From Fibrobacter sp. (lineage in GTDB: Bacteria > Fibrobacterota > Chitinivibrionia > Chitinivibrionales > Chitinispirillaceae): a DNA stretch of 64,000 bases. The position numbers and the translations under genes were made by a program. A model generated the notes under the pieces. It did not search any database, was not told the origin of the DNA, and saw only the letters and a program-made list of their open reading frames with translations. The stretch is taken from NCBI GenBank assembly GCA_012513915.1, contig JAAZBG010000064.1, forward strand, positions 1-64,000, read 5' to 3'. Within the stretch, counting starts at the first letter, position 1; every line of letters begins with the position of its first letter. Shown piece by piece: positions 37,499 to 46,429 of the stretch.

Positions 37499-37504
37499 TA
37501 CATT

Positions 37505-38332
37505 TTGAAATCGATTTTTGAATATCTTGATTACCGGACATATTTAAAAGACTTCTATGAGGAACGAAAAGGGCGACAGACTTTTTTTTCTTACAGATAT
37601 TTTGGAAATAAAATCGGTGTTGATGCAAGTTATTTGCTGAAAGTGATGCTTAAGTCACGTCATCTTTCGGATTCTGCAACTGATCGTGTCTGCCAGTTTT
37701 GCGGGCTTGATGTCAATGAACGGGAGTATTTCAAAACACTTGTTCACTTTGCAAAAGCCCGATCACAAAGTGAAAGCAAACTCATGTTTGAAAAGTTACT
37801 TGCATTACGATATGTAAAGAGCAGTACTCTTGTTGAAAAACAATATGAATATTTTCGTACCTGGTATCATCCGGTAGTACGATCAGTACTGGAATATTAT
37901 GATTTTAAAGGTGATTATGCGTTACTTGGTAAACAGCTTTCACCTCCGATCAGTGCAAAGGAAGCTGCTGCATCAGTGAAACTACTGGAGCAGCTTGAAC
38001 TGATAAAAAAGGATAATGATGGGCGGTATTGTCTGACAGAAAAAGCAGTTACAACCGGTGATGAATGGCGGAGCGCTGCAATTATAGCGTTTCAGGAACA
38101 GACGATCAGATTGTCAGTGGAATCAATTGACAGGCATGATCGTTCGCTTCGTGATATTTCCACCGTAACAATGAATATAACAGAAGCTGATTTTGAGGAA
38201 ATTTGTGATCGTATTACAGAGTTCAGACGTTCAATAATTTCATTTGTAAATGAAAACACTAACCCTGATCGTACCTATCAGCTCAACATTCAGTTCTTTC
38301 CTTTGACTGATGTGAAAGGAAAGACACAATGA
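37505..38332 (+). CDS. TIGR02147/DUF4423 family protein
   Basis: Protein of 275 residues of a family first recognised as a large paralogous group in Fibrobacter succinogenes. It opens M-K-S-I-F-E-Y-L-D-Y-R-T-Y-L-K-D-F-Y, the family signature. An N-terminal helix-turn-helix-like region (YFGNKIGVDASYLLKVMLKSRHLS) follows, then a middle domain and a C-terminal winged-helix-like part (AASVKLLEQLELIKKDNDGRYCLTEKA). A regulatory role is likely but unproven. The TTG start is set by GGAG. The stop overlaps the next gene (ATGA), coupling it to a DUF2341/LamG surface protein. Confidence 0.9.
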   Translation: MKSIFEYLDYRTYLKDFYEERKGRQTFFSYRYFGNKIGVDASYLLKVMLKSRHLSDSATDRVCQFCGLDVNEREYFKTLVHFAKARSQSESKLMFEKLLALRYVKSSTLVEKQYEYFRTWYHPVVRSVLEYYDFKGDYALLGKQLSPPISAKEAAASVKLLEQLELIKKDNDGRYCLTEKAVTTGDEWRSAAIIAFQEQTIRLSVESIDRHDRSLRDISTVTMNITEADFEEICDRITEFRRSIISFVNENTNPDRTYQLNIQFFPLTDVKGKTQ

Positions 38333-40008
38333 AGCAACAGGTGTTGAAAATTTCTATTGGTATCATGACAATGCTATCTTTATTGTCAATTGAGTGTACC
38401 ACGACCAATCTTGCCGGTGCAACCACAGAGACTACGAATGGTTTGACCGGTTGTATTCTGAACAGTGACAATACTCCTGCATCACATAGTATTGTCAAAC
38501 TGCTCCCCGTTGACTACAACCCTGTTTATGATAATTCAGAGTATCAATGTGATACAACCGACTCCAACGGTGTTTACAGTTTCAGGGGTGTTGATACCGG
38601 AAAATATTCGGTGATTGCCCGTAACACAAAAGAACTGACAAGCTGTCTGGTAAGGAATATTGAAATTGATCAGGATACCATACAAATGGCTCCTGAAGGA
38701 ATATTGAAAAAATCAGGTTCATTATCAGCATCATTTTCTTCTGAGAATGCTGTGGCGAACGGATATGTTTACATACCGGGAACGGATGTGTATTCCACTA
38801 CAGGAAGCGAAAGCACGGTATACCTGAGCGATATTCCCAGCGGGGAGTATGAGGAAGTAATTGCGGTTTTTAAAAACGGGCATGCAAATATTGCCCGGAA
38901 TCCGGTGGTCGTTAATGCCGGTGAGACCTCTACGGTTACATTCCCGCTGTGGAAATACAGTACTGATTTTATTCTTAACACGACGTCAAGTGGTGCTGAT
39001 GTTACAGGTAATGTTTATGACTTTCCTGTTCTTATCAGATTGAACGGTAACACGTTTGATTTTTCCGAGGCTCAACCGGATGGAAGTGATGTTGCCTTTA
39101 CCAATGCTTCCAATACAATGCTGCCTTATACCATTGAGCGCTGGGATGCTGAGAGGAAAGTCGCAGAAATCTGGGTTACTATTGATACTGTTTATGGAAA
39201 TAATCAGACACAGTCAATTTCCATGTACTGGGGAAATCCATCAGTACAATTCCAACAGTCGATGACGGTATTTGATACGGCAAACGGTTTTCAGGGTGTA
39301 TGGCATCTGGGTGACTCATCAAACAGTAAACTGGCTGATGCGACTGACAACGGGTATAACGGAATATCGCCGGATTCCGCCTCAGTGAAAATTGATGATG
39401 GTGTGATTGGGTTATGCAGATACTTTGATGGAAACGATTACATTACGATGCCGTCAACAGCACGGAGCCGTTTATCTTTTGATGAGGGTAGTTATTATAC
39501 GGTAAGTGCCTGGGTTCGGCTTGACGCGTTTGATAATGCATCACATTGCATCGTATCAAAAGGATTCGAGCAGTACTATTTACGGTCAACCTATATCTCA
39601 ACAAATTCAGCATCGCAGATACCACTTTGGGAATATGTTGAATTCAGTGAGACAATCAAATGGCAGTCATTAAACACGCCTGTAGCAGATAAAAACTGGA
39701 CGTTAATCACCGGTGTACGTAAGGGTACAGAGCAGAAGCTCTATTGCAATGGTGTCCTGGTTGACAGCACTGCTGATATCTGGATAAATACTGTTTCACG
39801 AAATACATCAAATGATCTTTACATTGGTCGTTTTGCTGCACCGGTACTATTACCGCTTATTGAAGGGCATTGTTATTTCAAAGGAGCTATAGACGAAGTC
39901 AGGATATTAAGCAAAGCACAGACACCTGAATGGATTAAATTAAGTTATATGAACCAAAGGTCTGATGACAAGCTGGTTATCAGGCGAGCAGACAGCACGA
40001 CAAAATAA
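38329..40008 (+). CDS. Secreted DUF2341 / LamG-domain protein
   Basis: Protein of 559 residues. A hydrophobic start ends L-S-I-E-C. The Glu before Cys is unusual for a lipobox, so lipoprotein status is doubtful. Residues 35-110 and 115-205 resemble carboxypeptidase-regulatory beta-sandwiches (DSNGVYSFRGVDTGKYSV). DUF2341 follows (FPVLIRLNGNTFDFSEAQPDGSDVAF ... ISMYWGNP), then a LamG/concanavalin-like domain (GVWHLGDSS ... YFDGNDYITMP ... FKGAIDEVRI). These are glycan or adhesion modules. It is coupled by ATGA to the TIGR02147 gene and ends before a strong terminator. Confidence 0.85.
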   Translation: MKQQVLKISIGIMTMLSLLSIECTTTNLAGATTETTNGLTGCILNSDNTPASHSIVKLLPVDYNPVYDNSEYQCDTTDSNGVYSFRGVDTGKYSVIARNTKELTSCLVRNIEIDQDTIQMAPEGILKKSGSLSASFSSENAVANGYVYIPGTDVYSTTGSESTVYLSDIPSGEYEEVIAVFKNGHANIARNPVVVNAGETSTVTFPLWKYSTDFILNTTSSGADVTGNVYDFPVLIRLNGNTFDFSEAQPDGSDVAFTNASNTMLPYTIERWDAERKVAEIWVTIDTVYGNNQTQSISMYWGNPSVQFQQSMTVFDTANGFQGVWHLGDSSNSKLADATDNGYNGISPDSASVKIDDGVIGLCRYFDGNDYITMPSTARSRLSFDEGSYYTVSAWVRLDAFDNASHCIVSKGFEQYYLRSTYISTNSASQIPLWEYVEFSETIKWQSLNTPVADKNWTLITGVRKGTEQKLYCNGVLVDSTADIWINTVSRNTSNDLYIGRFAAPVLLPLIEGHCYFKGAIDEVRILSKAQTPEWIKLSYMNQRSDDKLVIRRADSTTK

Positions 40009-40020
40009 TTCCCCCGAAAC

Positions 40021-40074
40021 CTTCTTTGGGATAGACATGATTCCCCCCGATGAATCATATAATATCCAAAGAAG
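40021..40074 (+). other. Long imperfect hairpin in the 3' region of the LamG gene
   Basis: Outer arms CTTCTTTGGGAT and ATCCAAAGAAG pair over 11 positions with one bulge. Inner arms ATGATTC and GAATCAT pair over seven, closing on CCCCCGAT. It lies between the stop codon and the terminator, so it would form a structured 3' tail. Confidence 0.6.
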
Positions 40075-40080
40075 TATCTG

Positions 40081-40113
40081 CAGGAGTTTTCAATTGAAAA
40101 CTCCTGTTTTTTT
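40081..40113 (+). terminator. Strong Rho-independent terminator
   Basis: Perfect palindrome CAGGAGTTTTCAA / TTGAAAACTCCTG (13-base arms) followed by seven T. It closes the TIGR02147-LamG transcript. Confidence 0.92.
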
Positions 40114-40310
40114 ATGGTGCGAATATTATTTGCCGGGACTTGTCTGCTAATACGTAAGTTATTGAAACTACTATATAAATTCCACTGTGTGCATTGTAAT
40201 GTCACCATTTGAACCGGGTGCTTTTCGTTGGCATCCTTACCAAAAAAAATGAAATCATGTATATTCTAACAGAATCTTGATTTTGTACACAGTTTAACGA
40301 TGAGGTAATA

Positions 40311-41594
40311 ATGTTTCGTTTTAAAGGATTATCAATGAAATTTAAAGTATGGTTTCTTTTATTTATTGTCGTATCTGTCAATGGGCAGGACGTCGTGGAT
40401 ACTACCGGTTCTGTTCTAAATGCACAAAATGTTGATTCTTTGGAAAGTACTTCGATTATACCGAATATACCAATTGCACCGGACACTTTGCAGGCTGTTC
40501 AAACGCAGGCCGTTGAAACACAAGTCCAGTCTGCAGAGACACAAGCCATTGAAACACAGACACGGACTGCTGAAGCACAGACAGTATTTCAATTAAAGAC
40601 TATCACTAAAATTCAAAGGAAAAATACAATCGTTGGAGCAACGGTGAAGGATATCGATAATGATAAGAAAAATGAAATTATCCTGATTACCCGGCGGTCT
40701 GTTGAAGTTGCACGGTTTGTAAATAAAACGTTACAGACAGTATCCGAATTCAAGACTCCATCAGGAGTGTCACTTGTAAGTATTGATGTTGCCGATATTA
40801 ATGAAAATGGTGCTTATGAGTTCTATATCTCTGCGGTAAATGCAACATTTGAAATATATCAGTCAATGATTCTTGAGTACAATAAAGGTCAATTTTCAGT
40901 AGTGAAAAAACGTTGCGGGTACCAATTCAGAGTTCTGAATGAACCTGATGGTAGCAGCACATTATTAGGCCAGAAGTATTCATCAAATGGGGTCCAGAAA
41001 GGAGATGTTTTTGTATTAGGACTTAATGGTGGTGAACTTGTGGAAAAGAATAAGATTGATATTTCTGACAGAGCGGTGCATACCTTTACAAGTCCCTGCG
41101 ATCACTCGGACAATTCATCCGTCTATGCGATGTCTGCCCCTGATGGTCTGATTGAATTAATTGACAAACAAAGCGGCAGTAAAATTGCCGAGTCTGCGGA
41201 AAAGTTCGGTGGAAGTCCGTTTGCTATAAAATTGCCAGCACATACTATGTCAAATCCGGCGATGTCAACGCTTCCGATTAGAAATGTCTCATCCGATGTA
41301 AATAATGATGGCGTTGATGAACTTGTTTGTGTAAAAAACCATGATTCTTTCCGTAGTATAATGGCATCAACAAGCCTTTATAAGCAGGCGCATTTCGAAG
41401 TTCTTTCGTTCGACAGGAATGAAGGCTTTGTAGAATCTATCTGGAAATCAGGTGTTTACAGCGGTTTTATCATTGATATCGCTGCTGGTGATATTAATGG
41501 TAACGGCAAGAACAATGTTATTGTGATAAAACTTGATAATGTGGGAAACAACATGTTTAAAAAGGCAAAAACCGAAATTATTGTTTTTGAATAA
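40311..41594 (+). CDS. Secreted FG-GAP/VCBS-repeat-like protein
   Basis: Protein of 427 residues with a signal peptide (core about 12-24). An early stretch near 62-92 repeats T-Q-A and E-T-Q units (V-Q-T-Q-A-V-E-T-Q-V-Q-S-A-E-T-Q and on). The mature part has at least four FG-GAP-like loops with D-x-N-x-D or similar: VKDIDNDKKNEIILI, VADINENGAYEFYIS, SSDVNNDGVDELVCV and AAGDINGNGKNNVIVI. These suggest a beta-propeller with calcium sites, as in integrin-like surface proteins. Ligand unknown. GAGG lies six bases before the ATG. It stands alone after the terminator at 40081. Confidence 0.8.
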   Translation: MFRFKGLSMKFKVWFLLFIVVSVNGQDVVDTTGSVLNAQNVDSLESTSIIPNIPIAPDTLQAVQTQAVETQVQSAETQAIETQTRTAEAQTVFQLKTITKIQRKNTIVGATVKDIDNDKKNEIILITRRSVEVARFVNKTLQTVSEFKTPSGVSLVSIDVADINENGAYEFYISAVNATFEIYQSMILEYNKGQFSVVKKRCGYQFRVLNEPDGSSTLLGQKYSSNGVQKGDVFVLGLNGGELVEKNKIDISDRAVHTFTSPCDHSDNSSVYAMSAPDGLIELIDKQSGSKIAESAEKFGGSPFAIKLPAHTMSNPAMSTLPIRNVSSDVNNDGVDELVCVKNHDSFRSIMASTSLYKQAHFEVLSFDRNEGFVESIWKSGVYSGFIIDIAAGDINGNGKNNVIVIKLDNVGNNMFKKAKTEIIVFE

Positions 41595-41654
41595 CTGTGA
41601 TGACGCAGGAGTGTAAAGTGTGGGGATTGAAAACTACCTGTCATATTTAACAAT

Positions 41655-41685
41655 CGGTTAGCAGTATAGTACTGTTGCATAACCG
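41655..41685. other. Interrupted hairpin upstream of lepA
   Basis: CGGTTA and TAACCG form the outer pairs and CAGTA and TACTG the inner pairs, with an unpaired TTGCA on one side. No T run follows. It could be part of the 5' leader of lepA or a 3' element of the FG-GAP gene. Confidence 0.3.
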
Positions 41686-41803
41686 GTCCAGACCTGCGTC
41701 CTTTTATATTCCATACATTATATGAAAACGGCAAAAACTATATTTTACAGGTTTTAGGTTTCATGCCGGCAACAAACAGCCGTGCAACAGCATTTTAAAC
41801 AGC

Positions 41804-41809
41804 AGGAAG
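41804..41809 (+). promoter_or_regulatory. Shine-Dalgarno selecting the lepA GTG start
   Basis: AGGAAG ends five bases before the GTG at 41815. It supports that start over the GTG at 41782, which would add an 11-residue Gln-rich leader. Confidence 0.65.
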
Positions 41810-41814
41810 TAGTT

Positions 41815-43611
41815 GTGACAACAGAATTTATCAGAAATTTTTGTATTATTGCGCATATTGATCATGGAAAATCAACACTTGCGGATCGATTTCTCGAGAT
41901 TACCGGAACTGTCAGTAAAGAGAGAATGCAGGAACAGGTTCTGGACGATATGGATCTTGAGCGCGAACGCGGCATTACGATCAAGTCGCATCCAATCAGG
42001 ATGATGTATAAGTCGAACAGTGGTCAGGAATATCAGTTCAACCTTATTGATACTCCGGGGCATGTTGATTTTTCATATGAGGTATCACGCTCTCTTGCTG
42101 CATGTGAGGGGGCTATTCTTGTTGTTGATGCAAGTCAGGGTATTGAGGCGCAAACTTTGACAAATATCTATCTTGCTCTTGAGAATGATCTAGCAATCAT
42201 ACCGGTACTGAATAAAATAGATCTTCCATCCGCACATCCCGATGAAGTCCGGCGTCAGGTAGCGGAACTCCTTGGTATTGATCCGTCAACTATTCTGGGA
42301 TGCAGTGCAAAAACCGGTGAGGGTGTTGCGCCAATACTTGAACGAGTGATTGAACAGATTCCTGCACCCAAAAATTGTATAGACAAACCGTTAAAAACAC
42401 TTGTTTTTGATTCCAAATTTGATTCATTCAGAGGTGCTGTTGCCTATGTTCGTGTTTTCGAAGGGCAGCTCAAGCGGGGTGATCAGATTAAGTTTTTCTC
42501 AACAGGGCGGGAATATGACGTTGATGAAATCGGCTATTTTAAGATGGGACGTGTGCCGTCAAAAACGCTTATTAATGGGGAAGTGGGATATGTAATTGCA
42601 AATGTTCGTACCGTTTCGGATATTAAAACAGGTGATACGATAACAACACGTCTCAATGGTGCTGCGGAACCTGTTGAGGGATACCGTGAGATCAAGCCGA
42701 TGGTTTTCAGCGGATTGTATCCTGTTGACAAGGCTGATTATGAAAATTTACGTAGCGCGCTCGAAAAACTCAAACTTAATGATTCTTCAATTACCTGGGA
42801 ACCTGAGACTTCAGCAGCTCTTGGTTTTGGTTTTCGTGCGGGTTTTCTTGGTCTTCTTCATATGGAAATTGTTCAGGAACGTCTTGATAGAGAGTTTAAT
42901 GTAGATATTATCACTACTGTTCCGAACGTAAAGTATAAAATATTGCTTAAAAATGGTGATGAGGTTTTTATTGAAAGTCCTGCTCAGATGCCATCAATGC
43001 AGGAAATTGAGGGCATAAATGAGCCGCTTGCCAAATTGCAGATTATTACACCAACCGATTTTACTGGTGTAATAATGAAGTTGTGCGAAGAAAAAAGAGC
43101 CCGGCTTGCCGGCATGGAATATCTTGAACCAACCCGTGTCTGCCTGCACTATACAATCCCGTTGCAGGAGATGATAATTGATTTCTTTGATAGATTGAAA
43201 AGCTGTTCAAAAGGGTATGCATCCATGGACTATGAGTTCCAGGGGTTTCAGCGTGAGACTCTTGTTAAAATGGATATTCTGATCAATGGTGATCCGGTTG
43301 ATGCATTTTCAACAATTGTCCATCGTGACAAGGCGTATCAGTTCGGTCTTGACATTACATCAAAGCTTAAGGAACTGATACCCCGTCAGCAGTTTGAAGT
43401 TGCCATACAGGCTGCTATTGGTTCTAAGATCGTAGCACGTACTACGGTTAAAGCGTATCGTAAGGATGTTACATCAAAATGTTATGGCGGTGATATCTCC
43501 CGTAAACGTAAACTGCTTGAAAAACAAAAAGAGGGCAAGAAACGGATGAAACAGATTGGCTGCGTTGAGGTGCCTCAGGAAGCATTTCTAGCAGTGTTAA
43601 GCAGGGAGTAG
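41815..43611 (+). CDS. lepA: Elongation factor 4 (LepA)
   Basis: Ribosome-bound GTPase that acts on translation under stress. Motifs are G1 [10 protein letters not shown]2 region RERGITIK, G3 DTPGH, G4 NKID and G5-like S-A-K. The LepA C-terminal domain ([26 protein letters not shown]) is intact. With the GTG start at 41815 the protein has 598 residues, the normal size. It is followed after seven bases by the lepB-like gene, the same order as lepA-lepB in E. coli. Confidence 0.97.
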   Translation: MTTEFIRNFCIIAHIDHGKSTLADRFLEITGTVSKERMQEQVLDDMDLERERGITIKSHPIRMMYKSNSGQEYQFNLIDTPGHVDFSYEVSRSLAACEGAILVVDASQGIEAQTLTNIYLALENDLAIIPVLNKIDLPSAHPDEVRRQVAELLGIDPSTILGCSAKTGEGVAPILERVIEQIPAPKNCIDKPLKTLVFDSKFDSFRGAVAYVRVFEGQLKRGDQIKFFSTGREYDVDEIGYFKMGRVPSKTLINGEVGYVIANVRTVSDIKTGDTITTRLNGAAEPVEGYREIKPMVFSGLYPVDKADYENLRSALEKLKLNDSSITWEPETSAALGFGFRAGFLGLLHMEIVQERLDREFNVDIITTVPNVKYKILLKNGDEVFIESPAQMPSMQEIEGINEPLAKLQIITPTDFTGVIMKLCEEKRARLAGMEYLEPTRVCLHYTIPLQEMIIDFFDRLKSCSKGYASMDYEFQGFQRETLVKMDILINGDPVDAFSTIVHRDKAYQFGLDITSKLKELIPRQQFEVAIQAAIGSKIVARTTVKAYRKDVTSKCYGGDISRKRKLLEKQKEGKKRMKQIGCVEVPQEAFLAVLSRE

Positions 43612-43618
43612 TGTCTTG

Positions 43619-44560
43619 ATGGAGGAGACTGACAAGCTTGCGTATGATTCGCGTATAATCCTCTATAAAATGATACGGCAGCTTGTACTCATTGTGCTGG
43701 TTGCGCTGCTGATAAAATCATGCCTCGTTGATAGTATTGCAATCAGGGGCAATCAGATGGCTCCGACACTGTTGAATGGTGATCAGACACTTGTCAATAA
43801 ATTCACCAGTTTACCATTCGTGCGTAATGTGTTTGCATCATCAATTGGAAAGCCGGTCATCTTCTATAATGCTATTAACCGTAAAGAACGGTTTTGTATG
43901 CGTGTCGCGGGTATTGCCGGAGATACCATCGCAATTGACAGTGGTATTGTCTATAATTCAAAAACCGGTATTGTTACACTCAGGGGCCGTGAAAAAACAT
44001 CTGTTGTATTACCTGCAAATTTTTCTTCCCGCGATTTCTACGGTGAATACCGGATTCCATCCAGAGGAGATGTTTTATATCTTGATTCGCTGACACTTCG
44101 CGATTTCTTTTCTGCGGTTTCAGTGATCCGTCAGGAAAATACAAAATCCCGAATAACTATCGATCAGGATCTTTATATTGATGATACCTTGTCAAATGAT
44201 TATTTTATTAAAGAATTTTCTCTTTACAAAGGTACACTTGATACATTACCATCAGAGTATGATTTTAACTGGTTTTTCTGGGATCGTCTTGCTCAATATA
44301 TAAATGTAACAGCAGAGGACTATTCTGTAGAAATCCGTTTTACGGTGAACATTGACAGTGTTCCTGTTAGTAAATATGTTGTAAAAGAGGATTATGTGTT
44401 TATGCTTACTGATAACTGGAGCGACGGGCTTGACTCCCGTTATACCGGTCCTGTAATGCGTAAAACGATAATCGGGAATGTGTTTTTTATAATCTGGTCA
44501 AGTAACGTGGCTGAAGGTGGAGGAGTGAATTTCAAACGAATCGGCCGTATTATACGTTAA
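43619..44560 (+). CDS. Signal peptidase I homologue lacking the catalytic Ser and Lys
   Basis: Protein of 313 residues with one membrane helix (about 17-36) and the S26 fold boxes. Box B reads I-R-G-N-Q-M-A-P-T-L, where active enzymes have S-M-x-P-T-L: Gln46 replaces the nucleophile (codon CAG). Box D reads F-C-M-R-V-A-G-I-A-G-D, where the general-base Lys precedes Arg: Met94 replaces Lys (codon ATG). Box E is recognisable (M-L-T-D-N-W-S-D-G-L-D-S-R-Y). The frame is intact and position after lepA matches classical lepB. It is probably a non-catalytic paralogue with a binding role; a working leader peptidase should be elsewhere. An ATG at 43619 is preferred to TTG at 43616. Confidence 0.85.
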   Translation: MEETDKLAYDSRIILYKMIRQLVLIVLVALLIKSCLVDSIAIRGNQMAPTLLNGDQTLVNKFTSLPFVRNVFASSIGKPVIFYNAINRKERFCMRVAGIAGDTIAIDSGIVYNSKTGIVTLRGREKTSVVLPANFSSRDFYGEYRIPSRGDVLYLDSLTLRDFFSAVSVIRQENTKSRITIDQDLYIDDTLSNDYFIKEFSLYKGTLDTLPSEYDFNWFFWDRLAQYINVTAEDYSVEIRFTVNIDSVPVSKYVVKEDYVFMLTDNWSDGLDSRYTGPVMRKTIIGNVFFIIWSSNVAEGGGVNFKRIGRIIR

Positions 44561-44570
44561 AGGGGGACAG

Positions 44571-45317
44571 ATGATTACCGAAAAACTGGATCTTGCATTT
44601 GTTGCAGCCCGTCTCGAGGGGTTTGAGGAAACGATTATTACCCGGCTGATTGACAGGGCTCAGTTCTGTGCTAATGAGATAGTTTATAAAAATGGGCTTA
44701 GTGGTTTTAAAGGTGAGAATCAGCTCTCCCTGTTTACTATCCGACTGACTCAGCAGGAACAGATGGATGCACGGTTCGGACGTTTCTGTGTACCAGAAGA
44801 ACGTCCGTTTACTAAAGATCTGCCTGTTCCACAGCGTATCGTTTCTCTTTCTGATACTGGATTGAAAATCATCAACTGTAATGTAATCAGTCAGGTTAAT
44901 GATATTTTGTCAAGCTATCTTGATCTTATTCCCAGGATATGTTCAAAAGAGGATGATGGCCAATATGGTTCAAGCGTTGAACATGATGTTTATGCAATTC
45001 AGGCCATTGCACGAAGAATACATTATGGTTCGTTATATGTAGCAGAATGTAAATACATGAATACGCCTGATGAATACCGCATGTTGATAAAAGAGAAAAA
45101 TACAGAAGCGCTTGTTGAATTGTTGACAAGAAAAGATGTTGAAGATAAAATTATTATCAGGATCCGCGAGAAAGCTGCATCTGTACAGGCATGTGTCAAT
45201 AAGCTCGTTCGAAAAGTAATTGATCCTGAGCAGATTGCAAATTACTATAGAGACTGGATTATCCCACTCACCAAAAAAGGTGAAATCGCCTATCTTCTTA
45301 ACAGATTGAATGTTTGA
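44571..45317 (+). CDS. Chorismate mutase, eukaryotic-type AroQ
   Basis: Protein of 248 residues like yeast Aro7 and plant chorismate mutases, which rearrange chorismate to prephenate for Phe and Tyr. Matching parts are F-E-E-T-I-I-T-R-L-I-D-R-A-Q-F, ARRIHYGSLYVAECKYMNTP (Arg and Lys of the active site), the V-E-D-K-I-I-I-R helix and I-P-L-T-K-K-G-E-I-A-Y-L-L-N-R-L (catalytic Glu). The Arg equal to yeast Arg16 is not in register: the chain reads V-A-A-R-L-E, placing Arg two positions late. AGGGGG precedes the ATG. It sits two bases before tyrA, the next step. Confidence 0.85.
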   Translation: MITEKLDLAFVAARLEGFEETIITRLIDRAQFCANEIVYKNGLSGFKGENQLSLFTIRLTQQEQMDARFGRFCVPEERPFTKDLPVPQRIVSLSDTGLKIINCNVISQVNDILSSYLDLIPRICSKEDDGQYGSSVEHDVYAIQAIARRIHYGSLYVAECKYMNTPDEYRMLIKEKNTEALVELLTRKDVEDKIIIRIREKAASVQACVNKLVRKVIDPEQIANYYRDWIIPLTKKGEIAYLLNRLNV

Positions 45318-45319
45318 TT

Positions 45320-46426
45320 ATGGAAATAAAAAATAACACAATAGGAATTTACAGTGTCGGACTGCTTGGCGGGTCAATTGGGTTTGCATTTAAAGAGTCC
45401 GGATTCAAAGGGAAGATTATCGGTTTTTCATCAAAATCCGGTATTGAAAAAGCGCTTGAGATCGGATGTATTGATGAAGGGTATGGGTACGATGAATTAC
45501 AGAAAGTAGCAGGATCTGTCGATATTCTGTTCTTATGTTCTCCGATTAATACAATAATTGACACAATAAAAAAAATGGCATCAATGGAACTACCGGATGG
45601 AATGATTATTACTGATGTCGGTTCCACAAAACTTGATATTATCAATGCGGCGGCATGTCTCCCGTCGCATGTGCGTTTTATCGGTGGACATCCCATGGCC
45701 GGCTCCGAGAAAAGTGGACCTTCAGCAGCAGATCCATTTCTGTTTCAAAATGCCATATATGTTTTAAGTAATAAAGACGGTGTGGAAACGGATCTCGAAA
45801 GATCAATGAGCGTTATGCTCAAAAAGTATCTCGGATGCAGGACAATATTTCTTAATCCGTCAACACATGATCATATTGCAGCAACCGTAAGCCATGTACC
45901 GCATCTTCTTGCAGTTGCACTTGTACTGCTCGCCCGCGAGACTGAAGAACAGACAGCTGAAACGCTGACTCTTGCAGCCGGAGGGTTTCGTGATATGACC
46001 AGAATCGCATCTGCATCATATCCGATGTGGCATGATATTCTGGTAACCAATAAAACAGAAATTACAAAGCAGCTTGATAAATACATAGAAATACTTGGTT
46101 CGATAAAAGAACTGCTTGCCTCTAATTCATTGAATACTGCATTTGACAAATCAAGGGAAACCCGTTCGGCAATTTCAAGTTCGGGAAAAGGTTTTATAAG
46201 TCAGATGAGCGAAGTACTTATTCATGCAAAGGATCAACCCGGATTTATTGCATCTGTTGCAACTGTTTTAACAAATAATAATATAAATATTAAAGATATA
46301 GAGGTCGTGAAAGTGCGGGAAGGTGAAGGTGGTACAATACGTCTTGCATTCGAATCACCGGAAATTTCACGCAGGGCAATTAAACTTCTTGCAGAACATG
46401 GTTTCTCTGCCCGGGAAAGGAATTGA
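45320..46426 (+). CDS. tyrA: Prephenate dehydrogenase with ACT domain
   Basis: Oxidises prephenate to 4-hydroxyphenylpyruvate, a tyrosine precursor. The NAD motif is I-Y-S-V-G-L-L-G-G-S-I-G. Conserved HPMAGSEKSG, SHVPHLLAVAL and GGFRDMTRIA segments are present. Residues about 295-368 form an ACT domain (V-L-I-H-A-K-D-Q-P-G-F-I-A-S-V), the usual tyrosine-feedback module. The ATG at 45320 gives 368 residues; a TTG six bases earlier overlaps the previous stop and is less likely. It forms a tight run with the chorismate mutase and the EPSP-synthase-like gene. Confidence 0.94.
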   Translation: MEIKNNTIGIYSVGLLGGSIGFAFKESGFKGKIIGFSSKSGIEKALEIGCIDEGYGYDELQKVAGSVDILFLCSPINTIIDTIKKMASMELPDGMIITDVGSTKLDIINAAACLPSHVRFIGGHPMAGSEKSGPSAADPFLFQNAIYVLSNKDGVETDLERSMSVMLKKYLGCRTIFLNPSTHDHIAATVSHVPHLLAVALVLLARETEEQTAETLTLAAGGFRDMTRIASASYPMWHDILVTNKTEITKQLDKYIEILGSIKELLASNSLNTAFDKSRETRSAISSSGKGFISQMSEVLIHAKDQPGFIASVATVLTNNNINIKDIEVVKVREGEGGTIRLAFESPEISRRAIKLLAEHGFSARERN

Positions 46427-46429
46427 TAT

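Larger units (their letters stand above)
37115..37504. other. AT-rich divergent promoter region, GH10 / TIGR02147
   Basis: About 390 bases without a gene, very AT-rich, between the minus-strand xylanase and the plus-strand TIGR02147 gene. It must hold promoters in both directions. The only clear element is the inverted repeat at 37401-37416. I could not pick a convincing -35/-10 pair for either gene. Confidence 0.5.
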
